DNA from: Hippophae tibetana
Taxonomy: Eukaryota; Streptophyta; Magnoliopsida; Rosales; Elaeagnaceae
Direction of reading: 5' to 3'
Length of the DNA stretch: 64,000 nucleotides
Assembly: GCA_037013495.1 (NCBI GenBank)
Contig: CM072801.1
Location: 88,893,816-88,957,815 of the forward strand
The translations under genes and the position numbers were made by a program. Within the stretch, counting starts at the first letter, position 1. Each line of letters begins with the position of its first letter. Of this stretch, positions 11,145-26,800 are shown piece after piece. Under the pieces are notes generated by a model, which ran no database searches, was not told where the DNA came from, and worked only from the letters and a program-made list of their open reading frames with translations.

Positions 11145-14100
11145 GATAAATAGAGATAGATAAACCATTTTCAGCAACCAAGGCTATAATACCAAACAAT
11201 GCAAATTCTTTTCGCGGAAAACATATGTACCTGGGAATAGAAAGAATAAGAAAGGATTGCTTAAAACATGGTTAAGATGATACAATTGGAATCCAAAAGA
11301 ACAAGAATAGAAAACTAGGCAATAGGGTGCGACCAAATTTTAAGATGTGTGTAAGTAGTATAAACTACGGAATCTGGATTAAAATATGATGATTCCAAAA
11401 CCACTGCTATAACTTTTTATGTATCAAAACGTGATTCGATTGGATATATTATAATAGTCGTTTCGATATACGAGTCAAAAGTTATAACAATTTACAGTTT
11501 CAACCGCAATTGATAACTTCTTTTTATTTTGAAGTGGTGAACTTGAGAAACTTTCTTTCTTTTTTCAAAAACATAGATAGGTTGAACACAATAATGAAAT
11601 AACGAGAAAAAGTACCGTGAAAGTAAGGAAAGCTATGAAATGAAATCCAAATAGGAAAAGAATGACAACAAAATTGATAGAAAACAGTCCACTTGAAGGA
11701 CACAATTTAATTCTTTTTTCTGATTTCAAACTTAAGAAAGAAGCAAACAATCAAATGACAAATTTTTATAAATCTAAAATTCAAACAATAGATAAATAAA
11801 GATAGATACACCATTTTCAACAACCAAGGCTATTATACCAAACAATACAAATCCTTTTGGAGGACAACATATGTACCTAGGAACTCAAAGAATAAGAAAG
11901 TTGAATTGCTTAATACATGGTTAAGATCATAGAATTGTAATCCGAAAGAACAAGAATAGAAAAACAAGGTAATAGGGTGCGACCAGATTTTAGGACGTCT
12001 ATAAGTAGTGTAAACGTTGGAATCTGGGTTAAAATATGAGAATAGAAAAACTAGTCCTATAGTGAGTTTTTTATGTATGGAAATATATTTCGATTTGATA
12101 TATTATAATAGTCGTTTCGATGTACGAGTCAAAAGTTATAACAATTTACAGTTTCAACCCCAATTGATAACTTCGTTTTGTTTTGAAATTGTGAACTGCA
12201 GAAACTTTCTTTCTTTTTTCAAAAACATAGATAGGTTGAACACAATAATGAAATAACGAGAAAAAATACTGTGAAAGTAAGGAAAGCTACGAAATGAAAT
12301 CCAAATAGGAAAAATATGTCATCAAAATTGAAAGAAAACACTAGACTTGAAGGACACAATTTAATTCCTTTTTCTAATTTCTGGCTTAAGAAAGAAGAAA
12401 ACTATCAAAGGACAAATTTTTATAAATCGAAAATTCAAACAATAGATAAATAAAGATAGATACACCATTTTCAACAACCAAGCCTATGATACCAAACAAT
12501 GCAAATCCTTTTCACGGAAAACATATGTACCTAGGAACAGAAAGAATAAGAAAGGATTGCTTAAAACATGGTTAAGATGATAGAATTGGAATCCGAAAGA
12601 ACAAGAATAGAAAGCTAGGCAATAGGGTGCGACCAAATTTTAAGATGTCTGTAATTAGTATAAACTACGGAATCTGGATTAAAATATGATGATTGCAAAA
12701 CCACTGCTATAGCTTTTTATGTATCGAAACGTGTTTTGATTTGATATATTATAATAGTCGTTTCTATATACGAGTCAAAAGTTATAACAATTTACTGTTT
12801 TAACCCCAATTGATAACTTCTTTTTATTTTGAAATTGTGAACAAGAGAAACTTTCTTTCTTTTTTCAAAAACATAAATAGGTTGAACACAAAAATCAAAT
12901 AACGAGAAAAAGTACCGTGAAAGTAAGGAAAGCTACGAAATGAAATCCAAATAGGAAAAGAATGACAACAAAATTGAAAGAAAACACTCCACTTGAAGGT
13001 GACAATTTAATTCTTTTTTCTGATTTCAAGCTGAAGAAAGAAGAAAACAATCAAAGGACAAAGTTTTATAAATCAAAAATTCAAACAATAGATAAATAAA
13101 GATAGATACACCATTTTCAACAACGAAGGCTATGATACCAAACAATGCAAATCCTTTTGGAGGACAACATATGTACCTAGGAACTCAAAGATTAAGAAAG
13201 TTGAATTGCTAAAAACATGGTTAAGATGGTAGAATTGGAATCTGAAAGAACAAGAATAGAAAATTAAGAAATAGGGTGCGACCAAATTTTAAGATGTCTG
13301 TAAGTAGTATAAACTACGGAATCTGGATTAAAATATAATGATTGCAAAACGACTGCTATAGCTTTTTTATGTATCGAAACGTGCTTCGATTTGATATATT
13401 ATAATAGTCGTTTCGATATACGAGTCAAAAGTTATAACAATTTACAGTTTTAACCCCAATTGATAACTTCTTTTTATTTTGAAATTGTGAACAACAGAAC
13501 CTTTTTTCTTTTTTCAAAAACATAGATAGGTTGAACACAAAAATCAAATAACGAGAAAAAGTACCGTGAAAGTAAGGAAAGCTACGAAATGAAATCCAAA
13601 TAGGAAAAGAATGACAACAAAATTGAAAGAAAACACTCCACTTGAAGGTGACAATTTAATTCTTTTTTCTGATTTCAAGCTGAAGAAAGAAGAAAACAAT
13701 CAAAGGACAAATTTTTATAAATCTAAAATTCAAACAATAGATAAATAAAGATAGATAAACCATTTTCAATAACCAAGGCTATGATACCAAACAATGCAAA
13801 TCCTTTTGGAGGACAACATATGTACCTAGGAACTCAAAGATTAAGAAAGTTGAATTGCTAAAAACATGGTTAAGATGATAGAATTGGAATCTGAAAGAAC
13901 AAGAATAGAAAATTAACAAATAGGGTGTGACCAAATTTCAAACGTCTGTAAGTAGTATAAACTACAGAATCTGGGTTAAAATATGAGAATAGAAAAACTA
14001 CTCCTATAGTGTGTTTTTTATGTATGGAAAAATATTTTGATTTGATATATTATAATAGTCGTTTCGATATACGAGTCAAAAGTTATAACAATTTACAGTT

Positions 14101-15042
14101 TTAACCCCAATTGATAACTTCTTTTTATTTTGAAATTGTGAACAACAGAAACTTTCTTTCTTTTTTCAAAAACATAGATAGGTTGAACACAAAAATCAAA
14201 TAACGAGAAAAAGTACCGTGAAAGTAAGGAAAGCTACGAAATGAAATCCAAATAGGAAAAGAATGACAACAAAATTGAAAGAAAACACTCGACTTGAAGG
14301 ACACAATTTAATTCTTTTTTCTGATTTCTAACTTAAGAAAGAAGAAAACAATCAAAGGACAAATTTTTATAAATCTAAAATTCCAACAATAGATAAATAA
14401 AGATAGAAACACCATTTTTAACAACTAAGGCTATTATACCAATCAATGCAAATCCTTTTGGGGGAAAACATATGTACCTAGGAACTCAAAGATTAAGAAA
14501 GTTGAATTGCTAAAAACATGGTTAAGATGATAGAATTGGAATCTGAAAGAACAAGAATAGAAAACTAACAATAAGGTGCGACCAAATTTCAAGACGTCTG
14601 TAAGTAGTATAAACTATGGAATCTGGGTTAAAATATGAGAATAGAAAAACTACTCCTATAGTGTGTTTTTATGTATGGAAACATATTTCGATTTGATATA
14701 TTATAATAGTCGTTTCAATATACAAGTTAAAAGTTATAACAATTTACAGTTTCAACCCCAATTGATAACTTCCTTTTGTTTTGAAATTGTGAACTACAGA
14801 AACTTTGTTTCTTTTTCAAAAACATAGATTGGTTGAATACAAAAATGAAATAACGTGAAAAAAATTCGGTGAAACTAAGGAATGCTACAAAATGAAATCC
14901 AAATAGGAAAAGAATGACAACAAAATTGAAAGAAAACACTCGACTTGAAGGACACAATTCAATTCTTTTTTCTGATTTCTAACTTAAGAAAGAAGAAAAC
15001 AATCAAAGGACAAATTTTTATATATCTAAAATTCAAACAATA
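11145..15042. repeat. Canonical six-monomer HOR unit (3898 bp)
   Basis: Monomers in order: 11145 epsilon (646 bp), 11791 alpha (654), 12445 beta (646), 13091 gamma (649), 13740 gamma (652), 14392 delta (651). The order is defined by private variants: 'gataaatagag' and 'cgcggaaaac' for epsilon; 'cttaatacatgg' and 'gaattgtaat' for alpha; 'cacggaaaac' for beta; 'agattaagaaag' and 'attaagaaatag' or 'attaacaaatag' for gamma; 'gatagaaacacc' and 'gggggaaaac' for delta. I use this unit as the reference for the blocks that follow. The next epsilon begins at 15043. Confidence 0.85.
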
Positions 15043-18000
15043 GATAAATAGAGATAGATAAACCATTTTCAGCAACCAAGGCTATAATACCAAACAATGC
15101 AAATTATTTTCGCGGAAAACATATGTACCTGGGAAAAGAAAGAATAAGAAAGGATTGCTTAAAACATGGTTAAGATGATAGAATTGGAATCCGAAAGAAC
15201 TAGAATAGAAAACTAGGCAATAGGGTGCGACCAAATTTTAAGATGTGTGTAAGTAGTATAAACTACGGAATCTGGATTAAAATATGATGATTCCATAACC
15301 ACTGCTATAGCTTTTTATGTATCAAAACGTGCTTCGATTTGATATATTATAATAGTCGATTCGATATACGAGTCAAAAGTTATAACAATTTATAGTTTCA
15401 ACTGCAATTGATAACTTCTTTTTATTTTGAAATTGTGAAGTTCAGAAACTTTCTTTATTTTTTCAAAAACATAGATAGGTTGAACACAATAATGAAATAA
15501 CGAGAAAAATTACCGTGAAAGTAAGGAAAGCTACGAAATGAAATCCAAATAGGAAAAGAATGACAACAAAATTGAAAGAAAACAGTCCACTTGAAGGACA
15601 CAATTTAATTCTTTTTTCTGATTTCAAACTTAAGAAAGAAGAAAACAATCAAATGACAAATTTTTATAAATCTAAAATTCAAACAATAGATAAATAAAGA
15701 TAGATACACCATTTTCAACAACCAAGGCTATTATACCAAACAATACAAATCCTTTTGGAGGACAACATATGTACCTAGGAACTCAAAGAATAAGAAAGTT
15801 GAATTGCTTAATACATGGTTAAGATCATAGAATTGTAATCCGAAAGAACAAGAATAGAAAAACAAGGTAATAGGGTGCGACCAGATTTTAGGACGTCTAT
15901 AAGTAGTGTAAACGATGGAATCTGGGTTAAAATATGAGAATAGAAAAACTAGTCCTATAGTGAGTTTTTTATGTATGGAAATATATTTCGATTTGATATA
16001 TTATAATAGTCGTTTCGATGTACGAGTCAAAAGTTATAACAATTTACAGTTTCAACCCCAATTGATAACTTCGTTTTCTTTTGAAATTGTGAACTGCAGA
16101 AACTTTCTTTCTTTTTTCGAAAACATAGATAGGTTGAACACAATAATGAAATAACGAGAAAAAATACCGTGAAAGTAAGGAAAGCTACGAAATGAAATCC
16201 AAATAGGAAAAATATGACATCAAAATTGAAAGAAAACACTCGACTTGAAGGACACAATTTAATTCTTTTTTCTAATTTCTGGCTTAAGAAAGAAGAAAAC
16301 TATCAAAGGACAAATTTTTATAAATCGAAAATTCAAACAATAGATAAATAAAGATAGATACACCATTTTCAACAACCAAGCCTATGATACCAAATAATGC
16401 AAATCCTTTTCACGGAAAACATATGTACCTAGGAACAGAAAGAATAAGAAAGGATTGCTTAAAACATGGTTAAGATGATAGAATTGGAATCCGAAAGAAC
16501 AAGAATAGAAAACTAGGCAATAGGGTGTCCCAAATTTTAAGATGTCTGTAAGTAGTATAAACTACGGAATCTGGATTAAAATATGATGATTGCAAAACGA
16601 CTGCTATAGCTTTTTATGTATCGAAACGTGCTTCGATTTGATATATTATAATAGTCGTTTCGATATACGAGTCAAAAGTTATAACAATTTACAGTTTTAA
16701 CCCCAATTGATAACTTCTTTTTATTTTGAAATTGTGAACAAGAGAAACTTTCTTTCTTTTTTAAAAAACATAGATACGTTGAACACAAAAATCAAATAAC
16801 GAGAAAAAGTACCGTGAAAGTAAGGAAAGCTACGAAATGAAATACAAATAGGAAAAGAATGTAAACAAAATTGAAAGAAAACACTCCACTTGAAGGTGAC
16901 AATTTAATTCTTTTTTCTGATTTCAAGCTGAAGAAAGAAGAAAACAATCAAAGGACAAATTTTTATAAATCTAAAATTCAAACAATAGATAAATAAAGAT
17001 AGATACACCATTTTCAACAACCAAGGCTATGATACCAAACAATGCAAATCCTTTTGGAGGACAACATATGTACCTAGGAACTCAAAGAATAAGAAAGTTG
17101 AATTGCTTAATACATGGTTAAGATGATAGAATTGTAATCCAAAAGAACAAGAATAGAAAACTAAGCATTAGGGTGCGACCAAATTTCAAGACGTTTGTAA
17201 GAAGTATAAACTACGGAATCTGGGTTAAAATATGAGAATAGAAAAACTACTCCTATAGTGTGTTTTTTATGTAAGGAAACATATTTCGATTTGATATATT
17301 ATAATAGTCGTTTCGATATACGAGTCAAAAGTTATAACAATTTACAGTTTCAACCCCAATTGATAACTTCATTTTGTTTTGAAATTGTGAACTGCAGAAA
17401 CTTTCTTTCTTTTTTCAAAAACATAGATAGGTTGAACACAATAATGAAATAACGAGAAAAAATACCGTGAAAGTAAGGAAAGCTACGAAATGAAATCCAA
17501 ATAGGAAAAATATGACATCAAAATTGAAAGAAAACACTCGACTTTAAGGACACAATTTAATTCTTTTTTCTAATTTCTGGCTTAAGAAAGAAGAAAACTA
17601 TCAAAGGAAAAAAATTTATAAATCAAAAATTCAAACAATAGATAAATAAAGATAGATACACCATTTTCAACAACCAAGCCTATGATACCAAACAATGCAA
17701 ATCCTTTTCACGGAAAACATATGTACCTAGGAATAGAAAGAATAAGAAAGGATTGCTTAAAACATGGTTAAGATGATAGAATTGGAATCCGAAAGAACAA
17801 GAATAGAAAACTAGGCAATAGGGTGCGACCAAATTTTAAGATGTGTGTAAGTAGTATAAACTACGGAATCTGGATTACAATATGATGATTTCAAAACCAC
17901 TGCTATAGCTTTTTATGTATCGAAACGTGCTTCGATTTGATATATTATAATAGTCGTTTCGATATACGAGTCAAAAGTTATAACAATTTACAGTTTTAAC

Positions 18001-20890
18001 CCCAATTGATAACTTCTTTTTATTTTGAAATTGTGAACAAGAGAAACTTTCTTTCTTTTTTCAAAAACATAGATAGGTTGAACACAAAAATCAAATAACG
18101 AGAAAAAGTACCGTGAAAGTAAGGAAAGCTACGAAATGAAATCCAAATAGGAAAAGAATGACAACAAAATTGAAAGAAAAGACTCCACTTGAAGGTGACA
18201 ATTTAATTCTTTTTTCTGATTTCAAGCTGAAGAAAGAAGAAAAAAATCAAAGGACAAATTTTTATAAATCTAAAATTCAAACAATAGATAAATAAAGATA
18301 GATACACCATTTTCAACAACCAAGGCTATGATACCAAACAATGCAAATCCTTTTGGAGGACAACATATGTACCTAGGAACTCAAAGATTAAGAAAGTTGA
18401 ATTGCTAAAAACATGGTTAAGATGATAGAATTGGAATCTGAAAGAACAAGAATAGAAAATTAACAAATAGGGTGCGACCAAATTTTAAGATGTCTGTAAG
18501 TAGTATAAACTACGGAATCTGGATTAAAATATGATGATTGCAAAACGACTGCTATAGCTTTTTATGTATCGAAACGTTCTTCGATTTGATATATTATAAT
18601 AGTCGTTTCGATATACGAGTCAAAAGTTATAACAATTTACAGTTTTAACCCCAATTGATAACTTCTTTTTATTTTGAAATTGTGAACAAGAGAAACTTTC
18701 TTTCTTTTTTAAAAAACATAGATACGTTGAACACAAAAATCAAATAACGAGAAAAAGTACCGTGAAAGTAAGGAAAGCTACGAAATGAAATACAAATAGG
18801 AAAAGAATGACAACAAAATTGAAAGAAAACACTCGACTTGAAGGACACAATTTAATTCTTTTTTCTTATTTCTAACTTAAGAAAGAAGAAAACAATCAAA
18901 GGACAAATTTTTATAAATCTAAAATTCCAACAATAGATAAATAAAGATAGAAACACCATTTTTAACAACCAAGGCTATTATACCAATCAATGCAAATCCT
19001 TTTGGGGGAAAACATATGTACCTAGGAACTCAAAGATTAAGAAAGTTGAATTGCTAATAACATGGTTAAGATGATAGAATTGGAATCCGAAAGAACAAGA
19101 ATAGAAAACTAGGCAATAGGGTTCGACCAAATTTTAAGATGTGTGTAAGTAGTATAAACTACGGAATCTGGATTAAAATATGATGATTCCAAAACCACTG
19201 CTATAGCTTTTTATGTATCAAAACGTGCTTCGATTTGATATATTATAATAGTCGTTTCAATATACGAGTCAAAAGTTATAACAATTTATAGTTTCAACCG
19301 CAATTGATAACTTCTTTTTATTTTGAAATTGTGAACTTCAGAAACTTTCTTTCTTTTTTCAAAAACATAGATAGGTTGAACACAATAATGAAATAACGAG
19401 AAAAAGTACCGTGAAAGTAAGGAAAGCTACGAAATGAAATCCAAATAGGAAAAGAATGACAACAAAATTGAAAGAAAACATTCCACTTGAAGGACACAAT
19501 TTAATTCTTTTTTCTGATTTCAAACTTAAGAAAGAAGAAAACAATCAAATGACAAATTTTTATAAATCTAAAATTCAAACAATAGATAAATAAAGATAGA
19601 TACACCATTTTCAACAACCAAGGCTATTATACCAAACAATACAAATCCTTTTGGAGGACAACATATGTACCTAGGAACTCAAAGAATAAGAAAGTTGAAT
19701 GGCTTAATAGATGGTTAAGATGATAGAATTGTAATCCGAAAGAACAAGAATAGAAAAACAAGGTAATAGGGTGCGACCAAATTTTAAGACGTCTATAAGT
19801 AGTGTAAACGATGGAATCTTTTTTAAAATATGAGAATAGAAAAACTACTCCTATAGTGTGTTTTTTATGTATGGAAACATATTTCGATTTGATATATTAT
19901 AATAGTCGTTTCGATATACGAGTTAAAAGTTATAACAATTTACAGTTTTAACCCCAATTGATAACTTCTTTTTATTTTGAAATTTTGAACAACAGAAACT
20001 TTCTTTCTTTTTTCAAAAATATAGATAGGTTGATCACAAAAATCAAATAACGAGAAAAAGTACCGTGAAAGTAAGGAAAGCTACGAAATGAAATCCAAAT
20101 AGGAAAAGAATGACAACAAAATTGAAAGAAAACACTCGACTTGAAGGACACAATTTAATTCTTTTTTCTTATTTCTAACTTAAGAAAGAAGAAAACAATC
20201 AAAGGACAAATTTTTATAAATCTAAAATTCCAACAATAGATAAATAAAGATAGAAACACCATTTTTAACAACTAAGGCTATTATACCAATCAATGCAAAT
20301 CCTTTTGGGGGAAAACATATGTACCTAGGAACTCAAAGATTAAGAAAGTTGAATTGCTAATAACATGGTTAAGATGATAGAATTGGAATCTGAAAGAACA
20401 AGAATAGAAAACTAACAATAAGGTGCGACCAAATTTCAAGACGTCTGTAAGTAGTATAAACTATGGAATCTGGGTTAAAATATGAGAATAGAAAAACTAC
20501 TCCTATAGTGTGTTTTTATGTATGGAAACATATTTCGATTTGATATATTATAATAGTCGTTTCAATATACAAGTTAAAAGTTATAACAATTTACAGTTTC
20601 AACCCCAATTGATAACTTCCTTTTGTTTTGAAATTGTGAAATGCAGAAACTTTCTTTCTTTTTTCAAAAACATAGATTGGTTGAATACAAAAATGAAATA
20701 ACGTGAAAAAAATTCGGTGAAACTAAGGAATGCTACGAAATGAAATCCAAATAGGAAAAGAATGACAACAAAATTGAAAGAAAACACTCGACTTGAAGGA
20801 CACAATTCAATTCTTTTTTCTGATTTCTAACTTAAGAAAGAAGAAAACAATCAAAGGACAAATTTTTATAAATCTAAAATTCAAACAATA
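15043..20890. repeat. Nine-monomer HOR variant (5848 bp)
   Basis: Monomer starts: 15043 epsilon, 15689 alpha, 16343 beta, 16988 gamma-head/alpha-body hybrid ('ggctatgatacca' then 'cttaatacatgg'), 17641 beta, 18287 gamma, 18936 delta, 19585 alpha, 20239 delta. The unit looks like a hexamer enlarged by about three monomers. The extra alpha/beta pair and the repeated delta sit where in-register unequal exchange would place them. The 16988 hybrid shares 'aagcattagggtgcgacc' and 'cgtttgtaagaag' with the alpha copy at 29993, and 'aagcattagggtgcgacc' with those at 21537 and 24792. Confidence 0.8.
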
Positions 20891-23800
20891 GATAAATAGA
20901 GATAGATAAACCATTTTCAGAAACCAAGGCTATAATACCAAACAATGCAAATTATTTTCGCGGAAAACATATGTACCTGGGAATAGAAAGAATAAGAAAG
21001 CATTGCTTAAAACATGGTTAAGATGATAGAATTGGAATCCGAAAGAACAAGAATAGAAAACTAGGCAATAGGGTTCAACCAAATTTTAAGATGTGTGTAA
21101 GTAGTATAAACTACGGAATCTGGATTAAAATAAGATGATTCCAAAACCGCTGCTATAACTTTTTATGTATCAAAACGTGCTTCGATTTGATATATTATAA
21201 TAGTCGTTTCAATATACGAGTCAAAAGTTATAACAATTTATAGTTTCAACCGCAATTGATAACTTCTTTTTATTTTGAAATTGTGAACTTCAGAAACTTT
21301 CTTTCTTTTATCAAAAACATAGATAGGTTGAACACAATAATGAAATAACGAGAAAAAGTACCGTGAAAGTAAGGAAAGCTACGAAATGAAATCCAAATAG
21401 GAAAAGAATGACAACAAAATTGAAAGAAAACAGTCCACTTGAAGGACACAATTTAATTCTTTTTTCTGATTTCAAACTTAAGAAAGAAGAAAACAATCAA
21501 ATGACAAATTTTTATAAATCTAAAATTCAAACAATAGATAAATAAAGATAGACACACCATTTTCAACAACCAAGGCTATTATACCAAACAATACAAATCC
21601 TTTTGGAGGAGAACATATGTACCTAGGAACTCAAAGAATAAGAAAGTTGAATTGCTTAATACATGGTTAAGATGATAGAATTGTAATCCGGAAGAACAAG
21701 AATAGAAAACTAAGCATTAGGGTGCGACCAAATTTCAAGGAGTCTGTAAGAAGTATAAACTACGGAATCTGGGTTAAAATATGAGAATAGAAAAACTACT
21801 CCTATAGTGTGTTTTTTATGTAAGGAAACATATTTCGATTTGATATATTATAATAGTCGTTTCGATATACGAGTCAAAAGTTATAACAATTTACAGTTTC
21901 AACCCCAATTGATAACTTCGTTTTGTTTTGAAATTGTGAACTGCAGAAACTTTCTTTCTTTTTTCAAAAACATAGATAGGTTGAACACAATAATGAAATA
22001 ACGAGAAAAAATACCGTGAAAGTAAGGAAAGCTACGAAATGAAATCCAAATAGGAAAAACATGACATCAAAATTGAAAGAAAACACTCGACTTTAATGAC
22101 ACAATTTAATTCTTTTTTCTAATTTCTGGCTTAAGAAAGAAGAAAACTATCAAAGGAAAAAATTTTATAAATCAAAAATTCAAACAATAGATAAATAAAG
22201 ATAGATACACCATTTTCAACAACCAAGCCTATGATACCAAACAATGCAAATCCTTTTCACGGAAAACATATGTACCTAGGAATAGAAAGAATAAGAAAGG
22301 ATTGCTTAAAACATGGTTAAGATGATAGAATTGGAATCCGAAAGAACAAGAATAGAAAACTAGGCAATAGGGTGCGACCAAATTTTAAGATGTGTGTAAG
22401 TAGTATAAACTACGGAATCTGGATTACAATATGATGATTTCAAAACCACTGCTATAGCTTTTTATGTATCGAAACGTGCTTCGATTTGATATATTATAAT
22501 AGTCGTTTCGATATACGAGTCAAAAGTTATAACAATTTACAGTTTTAACCCCAATTGATAACTTCTTTTTATTTTGAAATTGTGAACAAGAGAAACTTTC
22601 TTTCTTTTTTCAAAAACATAGATAGGTTGAACACAAAAATCAAATAACGAGAAAAAGTACCGTGAAAGTAAGGAAAGCTACGAAATGAAATCCAAATAGG
22701 AAAAGAATGACAACAAAATTGAAAGAAAAGACTCCACTTGAAGGTGACAATTTAATTCTTTTTTCTGATTTCAAGCTGAAGAAAGAAGAAAAAAATCAAA
22801 GGACAAATTTTTATAAATCTAAAATTCAAACAATAGATAAATAAAGATAGATACACCATTTTCAACAACCAAGGCTATGATACCAAACAATGCAAATCCT
22901 TTTGGAGGACAACATATGTACCTAGGAACTCAAAGATTAAGAAAGTTGAATTGCTAAAAACATGGTTAAGATGATAGAATTGGAATCTGAAAGAACAAGA
23001 ATAGAAAATTAACAAATAGGGTGCGACCAAATTTTAAGATGTCTGTAAGTAGTATAAACTACGGAATCTGGATTAAAATATGATGATTGCAAAACGACTG
23101 CTATAGCTTTTTATGTATCAAAACGTGCTTCGATTTGATATATTATAATAGTCGTTTCAATATACGAGTCAAAAGTTATAACAATTTATAGTTTCAACCG
23201 CAATTGATAACTTCTTTTTATTTTGAAATTGTGAACTTCAGAAACTTTCTTTCTTTTTTCAAAAACATAGATAGGTTGAACACAATAATGAAATAACGAG
23301 AAAAAGTACCGTGAAAGTAAGGAAAGCTACGAAATGAAATCCAAATAGGAAAAGAATGACAACAAAATTGAAAGAAAACAGTCCACTTGAAGGACACAAT
23401 TTAATTCTTTTTTCTGATTTCAAACTTAAGAAAGAAGAAAACAATCAAATGACAAATTTTTATAAATCTAAAATTCAAACAATAGATAAATAAAGATAGA
23501 TACACCATTTTCAACAACCAAGGCTATTATACCAAACAATACAAATCCTTTTGGAGGACAACATATGTACCTAGGAACTCAAAGAATAAGAAAGTTGAAT
23601 TGTTTAATACATGGTTAAGATGATAGAATTGTAATCCGAAAGAGCAAGAATAGAAAAACAAGGTAATAGGGTGCGACCAAATTTTAAGACGTCTATAAGT
23701 AGTGTAAACGATGGAATCTTTGTTAAAATATGAGAATAGAAAAACTACTCCTATAGTGTGTTTTTTATGTAAGGAAACATATTTCGATTTAATATATTAT

Positions 23801-26800
23801 AATAGTCGTTTCGATATACGAGTCAAAAGTTATAACAATTTACAATTTTAACCCCAATTGATAACTTCTTTTTATTTTAAAATTGTGAACAACAGAAACT
23901 TTCTTTCTTTTTTCAAAAACATAGATAGGTTGAACACAAAAATCAAATAACGAGAAAAAGTACCGTGAAAGTAAGGAAAGCTACGAAATGAAATCCAAAT
24001 AGGAAAAGAATGACAACAAAATTGAAAGAAAACACTCCACTTGAAGGTGACAATTTAATTCTTTTTTCTGATTTCAAGCTGAAGAAAGAAGAAAACAATC
24101 AAAGGACAAATTTTTATAAATCTAAAATTCAAACAATAGATAAATAAAGATAGATACATCATTTTCAATAACCAAGGCTATGATACCAAACAATGCAAAT
24201 CCTTTTGGAGGACAACATATGTACCTAGGAACTCAAAGATTAAGAAAGTTGAATTGCTAAAAACATGGTTAAGATGATAGAATTGGAATCTGAAAGAACA
24301 AGAATAGAAAATTAACAAATAGGGTGTGACCAAATTTCAAGACGTTTGTAAGTAGTATAAACTACGAAATCTGGGTTAAAATATGAGAATAGAAAAACTA
24401 CTCCTATATTGTGTTTTTTATGTATGGAAACATATTTCGATTTGATATATTATAATAGTCGTTTCAATATACGAGTTAAAAGTTATAACAATTTACAGTT
24501 TTAACCCCAATTGATAACTTCTTTTTATTTTGAAATTTTGAACAACAGAAACTTTCTTTCTTTTTTCAAAAACATAGATAGGTTGAACACAATAATGAAA
24601 TAACGAGAAAAAGTACCGTGAAAGTAAGGAAAGCTACGAAATGAAATCCAAATAGGAAAAGAATGACAACAAAATTGAAAGAAAACAGTCCACTTGAAGG
24701 ACACAATTTAATTCTTTTTTCTGATTTCAAACTTAAGAAAGAAGAAAACAATCAAATGACAAATTTTTATAAATCTAAAATTCAAACAATAGATAAATAA
24801 AGATAGACACACCATTTTCAACAACCAAGGCTATTATACCAAACAATACAAATCCTTTTGGAGGAGAACATATGTACCTAGGAACTCAAAGAATAAGAAA
24901 GTTGAATTGCTTAATACATGGTTAAGATGATAGAATTGTAATCCGGAAGAACAAGAATAGAAAACTAAGCATTAGGGTGCGACCAAATTTCAAGGAGTCT
25001 GTAAGAAGTATAAACTACGGAATCTGGGTTAAAATATGAGAATAGAAAAACTACTCCTATAGTGTGTTTTTTATGTAAGGAAACATATTTCGATTTGATA
25101 TATTATAATAGTCGTTTCGATATACGAGTCAAAAGTTATAACAATTTACAGTTTCAACCCCAATTGATAACTTCGTTTTGTTTTGAAATTGTGAACTGCA
25201 GAAACTTTCTTTCTTTTTTCAAAAACATAGATAGGTTGAACACAATAATGAAATAACGAGAAAAAATACCGTGAAAGTAAGGAAAGCTACGAAATGAAAT
25301 CCAAATAGGAAAAATATGACATCAAAATTGAAAGAAAACACTCGACTTTAAGGACACAATTTAATTCTTTTTTCTAATTTCTGGCTTAAGAAAGAAGAAA
25401 ACTATCAAAGGAAAAAATTTTATAAATCAAAAATTCAAACAATAGATAAATAAAGATAGATACACCATTTTCAACAACCAAGCCTATGATACCAAACAAT
25501 GCAAATCCTTTTCACGGAAAACATATGTACCTAGGAATAGAAAGAATAAGAAAGATTGCTTAAAACATGGTTAAGATGATAGAATTGGAATCCGAAAGAA
25601 CAAGAATAGAAAACTAGGCAATAGGGTGCGACCAAATTTTAAGATGTGTGTAAGTAGTATAAACTACGGAATCTGGATTACAATATGATGATTTCAAAAC
25701 CACTGCTATAGCTTTTTATGTATCGAAACGTGCTTCGATTTGATATATTATAATAGTCGTTTCGATATACGAGTCAAAAGTTATAACAATTTACAGTTTT
25801 AACCCCAATTGATAACTTCTTTTTATTTTGAAATTGTGAACAAGAGAAACTTTCTTTCTTTTTTCAAAAACATAGATAGGTTGAACACAAAAATCAAATA
25901 ACGAGAAAAAGTACCGTGAAAGTAAGGAAAGCTACGAAATGAAATCCAAATAGGAAAAGAATGACAACAAAATTGAAAGAAAAGACTCCACTTGAAGGTG
26001 ACAATTTAATTCTTTTTTCTGATTTCAAGCTGAAGAAAGAAGAAAAAAATCAAAGGACAAATTTTTATAAATCTAAAATTCAAACAATAGATAAATAAAG
26101 ATAGATACACCATTTTCAACAACCAAGGCTATGATACCAAACAATGCAAATCCTTTTGGAGGACAACATATGTACCTAGGAACTCAAAGATTAAGAAAGT
26201 TGAATTGCTAAAAACATGGTTAAGATGATAGAATTGGAATCTGAAAGAACAAGAATAGAAAATTAACAAATAGGGTGCGACCAAATTTTAAGATGTCTGT
26301 AAGTAGTATAAACTACGGAATCTGGATTAAAATATGATGATTGCAAAACGACTGCTATAGCTTTTTATGTATCGAAACGTGCTTCGATTTGATATATTAT
26401 AATAGTCGTTTCGATATACGAGTCAAAAGTTATAACAATTTACACTTTTAACCCCAATTGATAACTTCTTTTTATTTTGAAATTGTGAACAAGAGAAACT
26501 TTCTTTCTTTTTTCAAAAACATAGATAGGTTGAACACAAAAATCAAATAACGAGAAAAAGTACCGTGAAAGTTAGGAAAGCTACGAAATGAAATCCAAAT
26601 AGGAAAAGAATGACAACAAAATTGAAAGAAAACACTCCACTTGAAGGTGACAATTTAATTCTTTTTTCTGATTTCAAGCTGAAGAAAGAAGAAAACAATG
26701 AAAGGACAAATTTTTATAAATCTAAAATTCAAACAATAGATAAATAAAGATAGATACACCATTTTCAACAACCAAGGCTATGATACCAAAAAATGCAAAT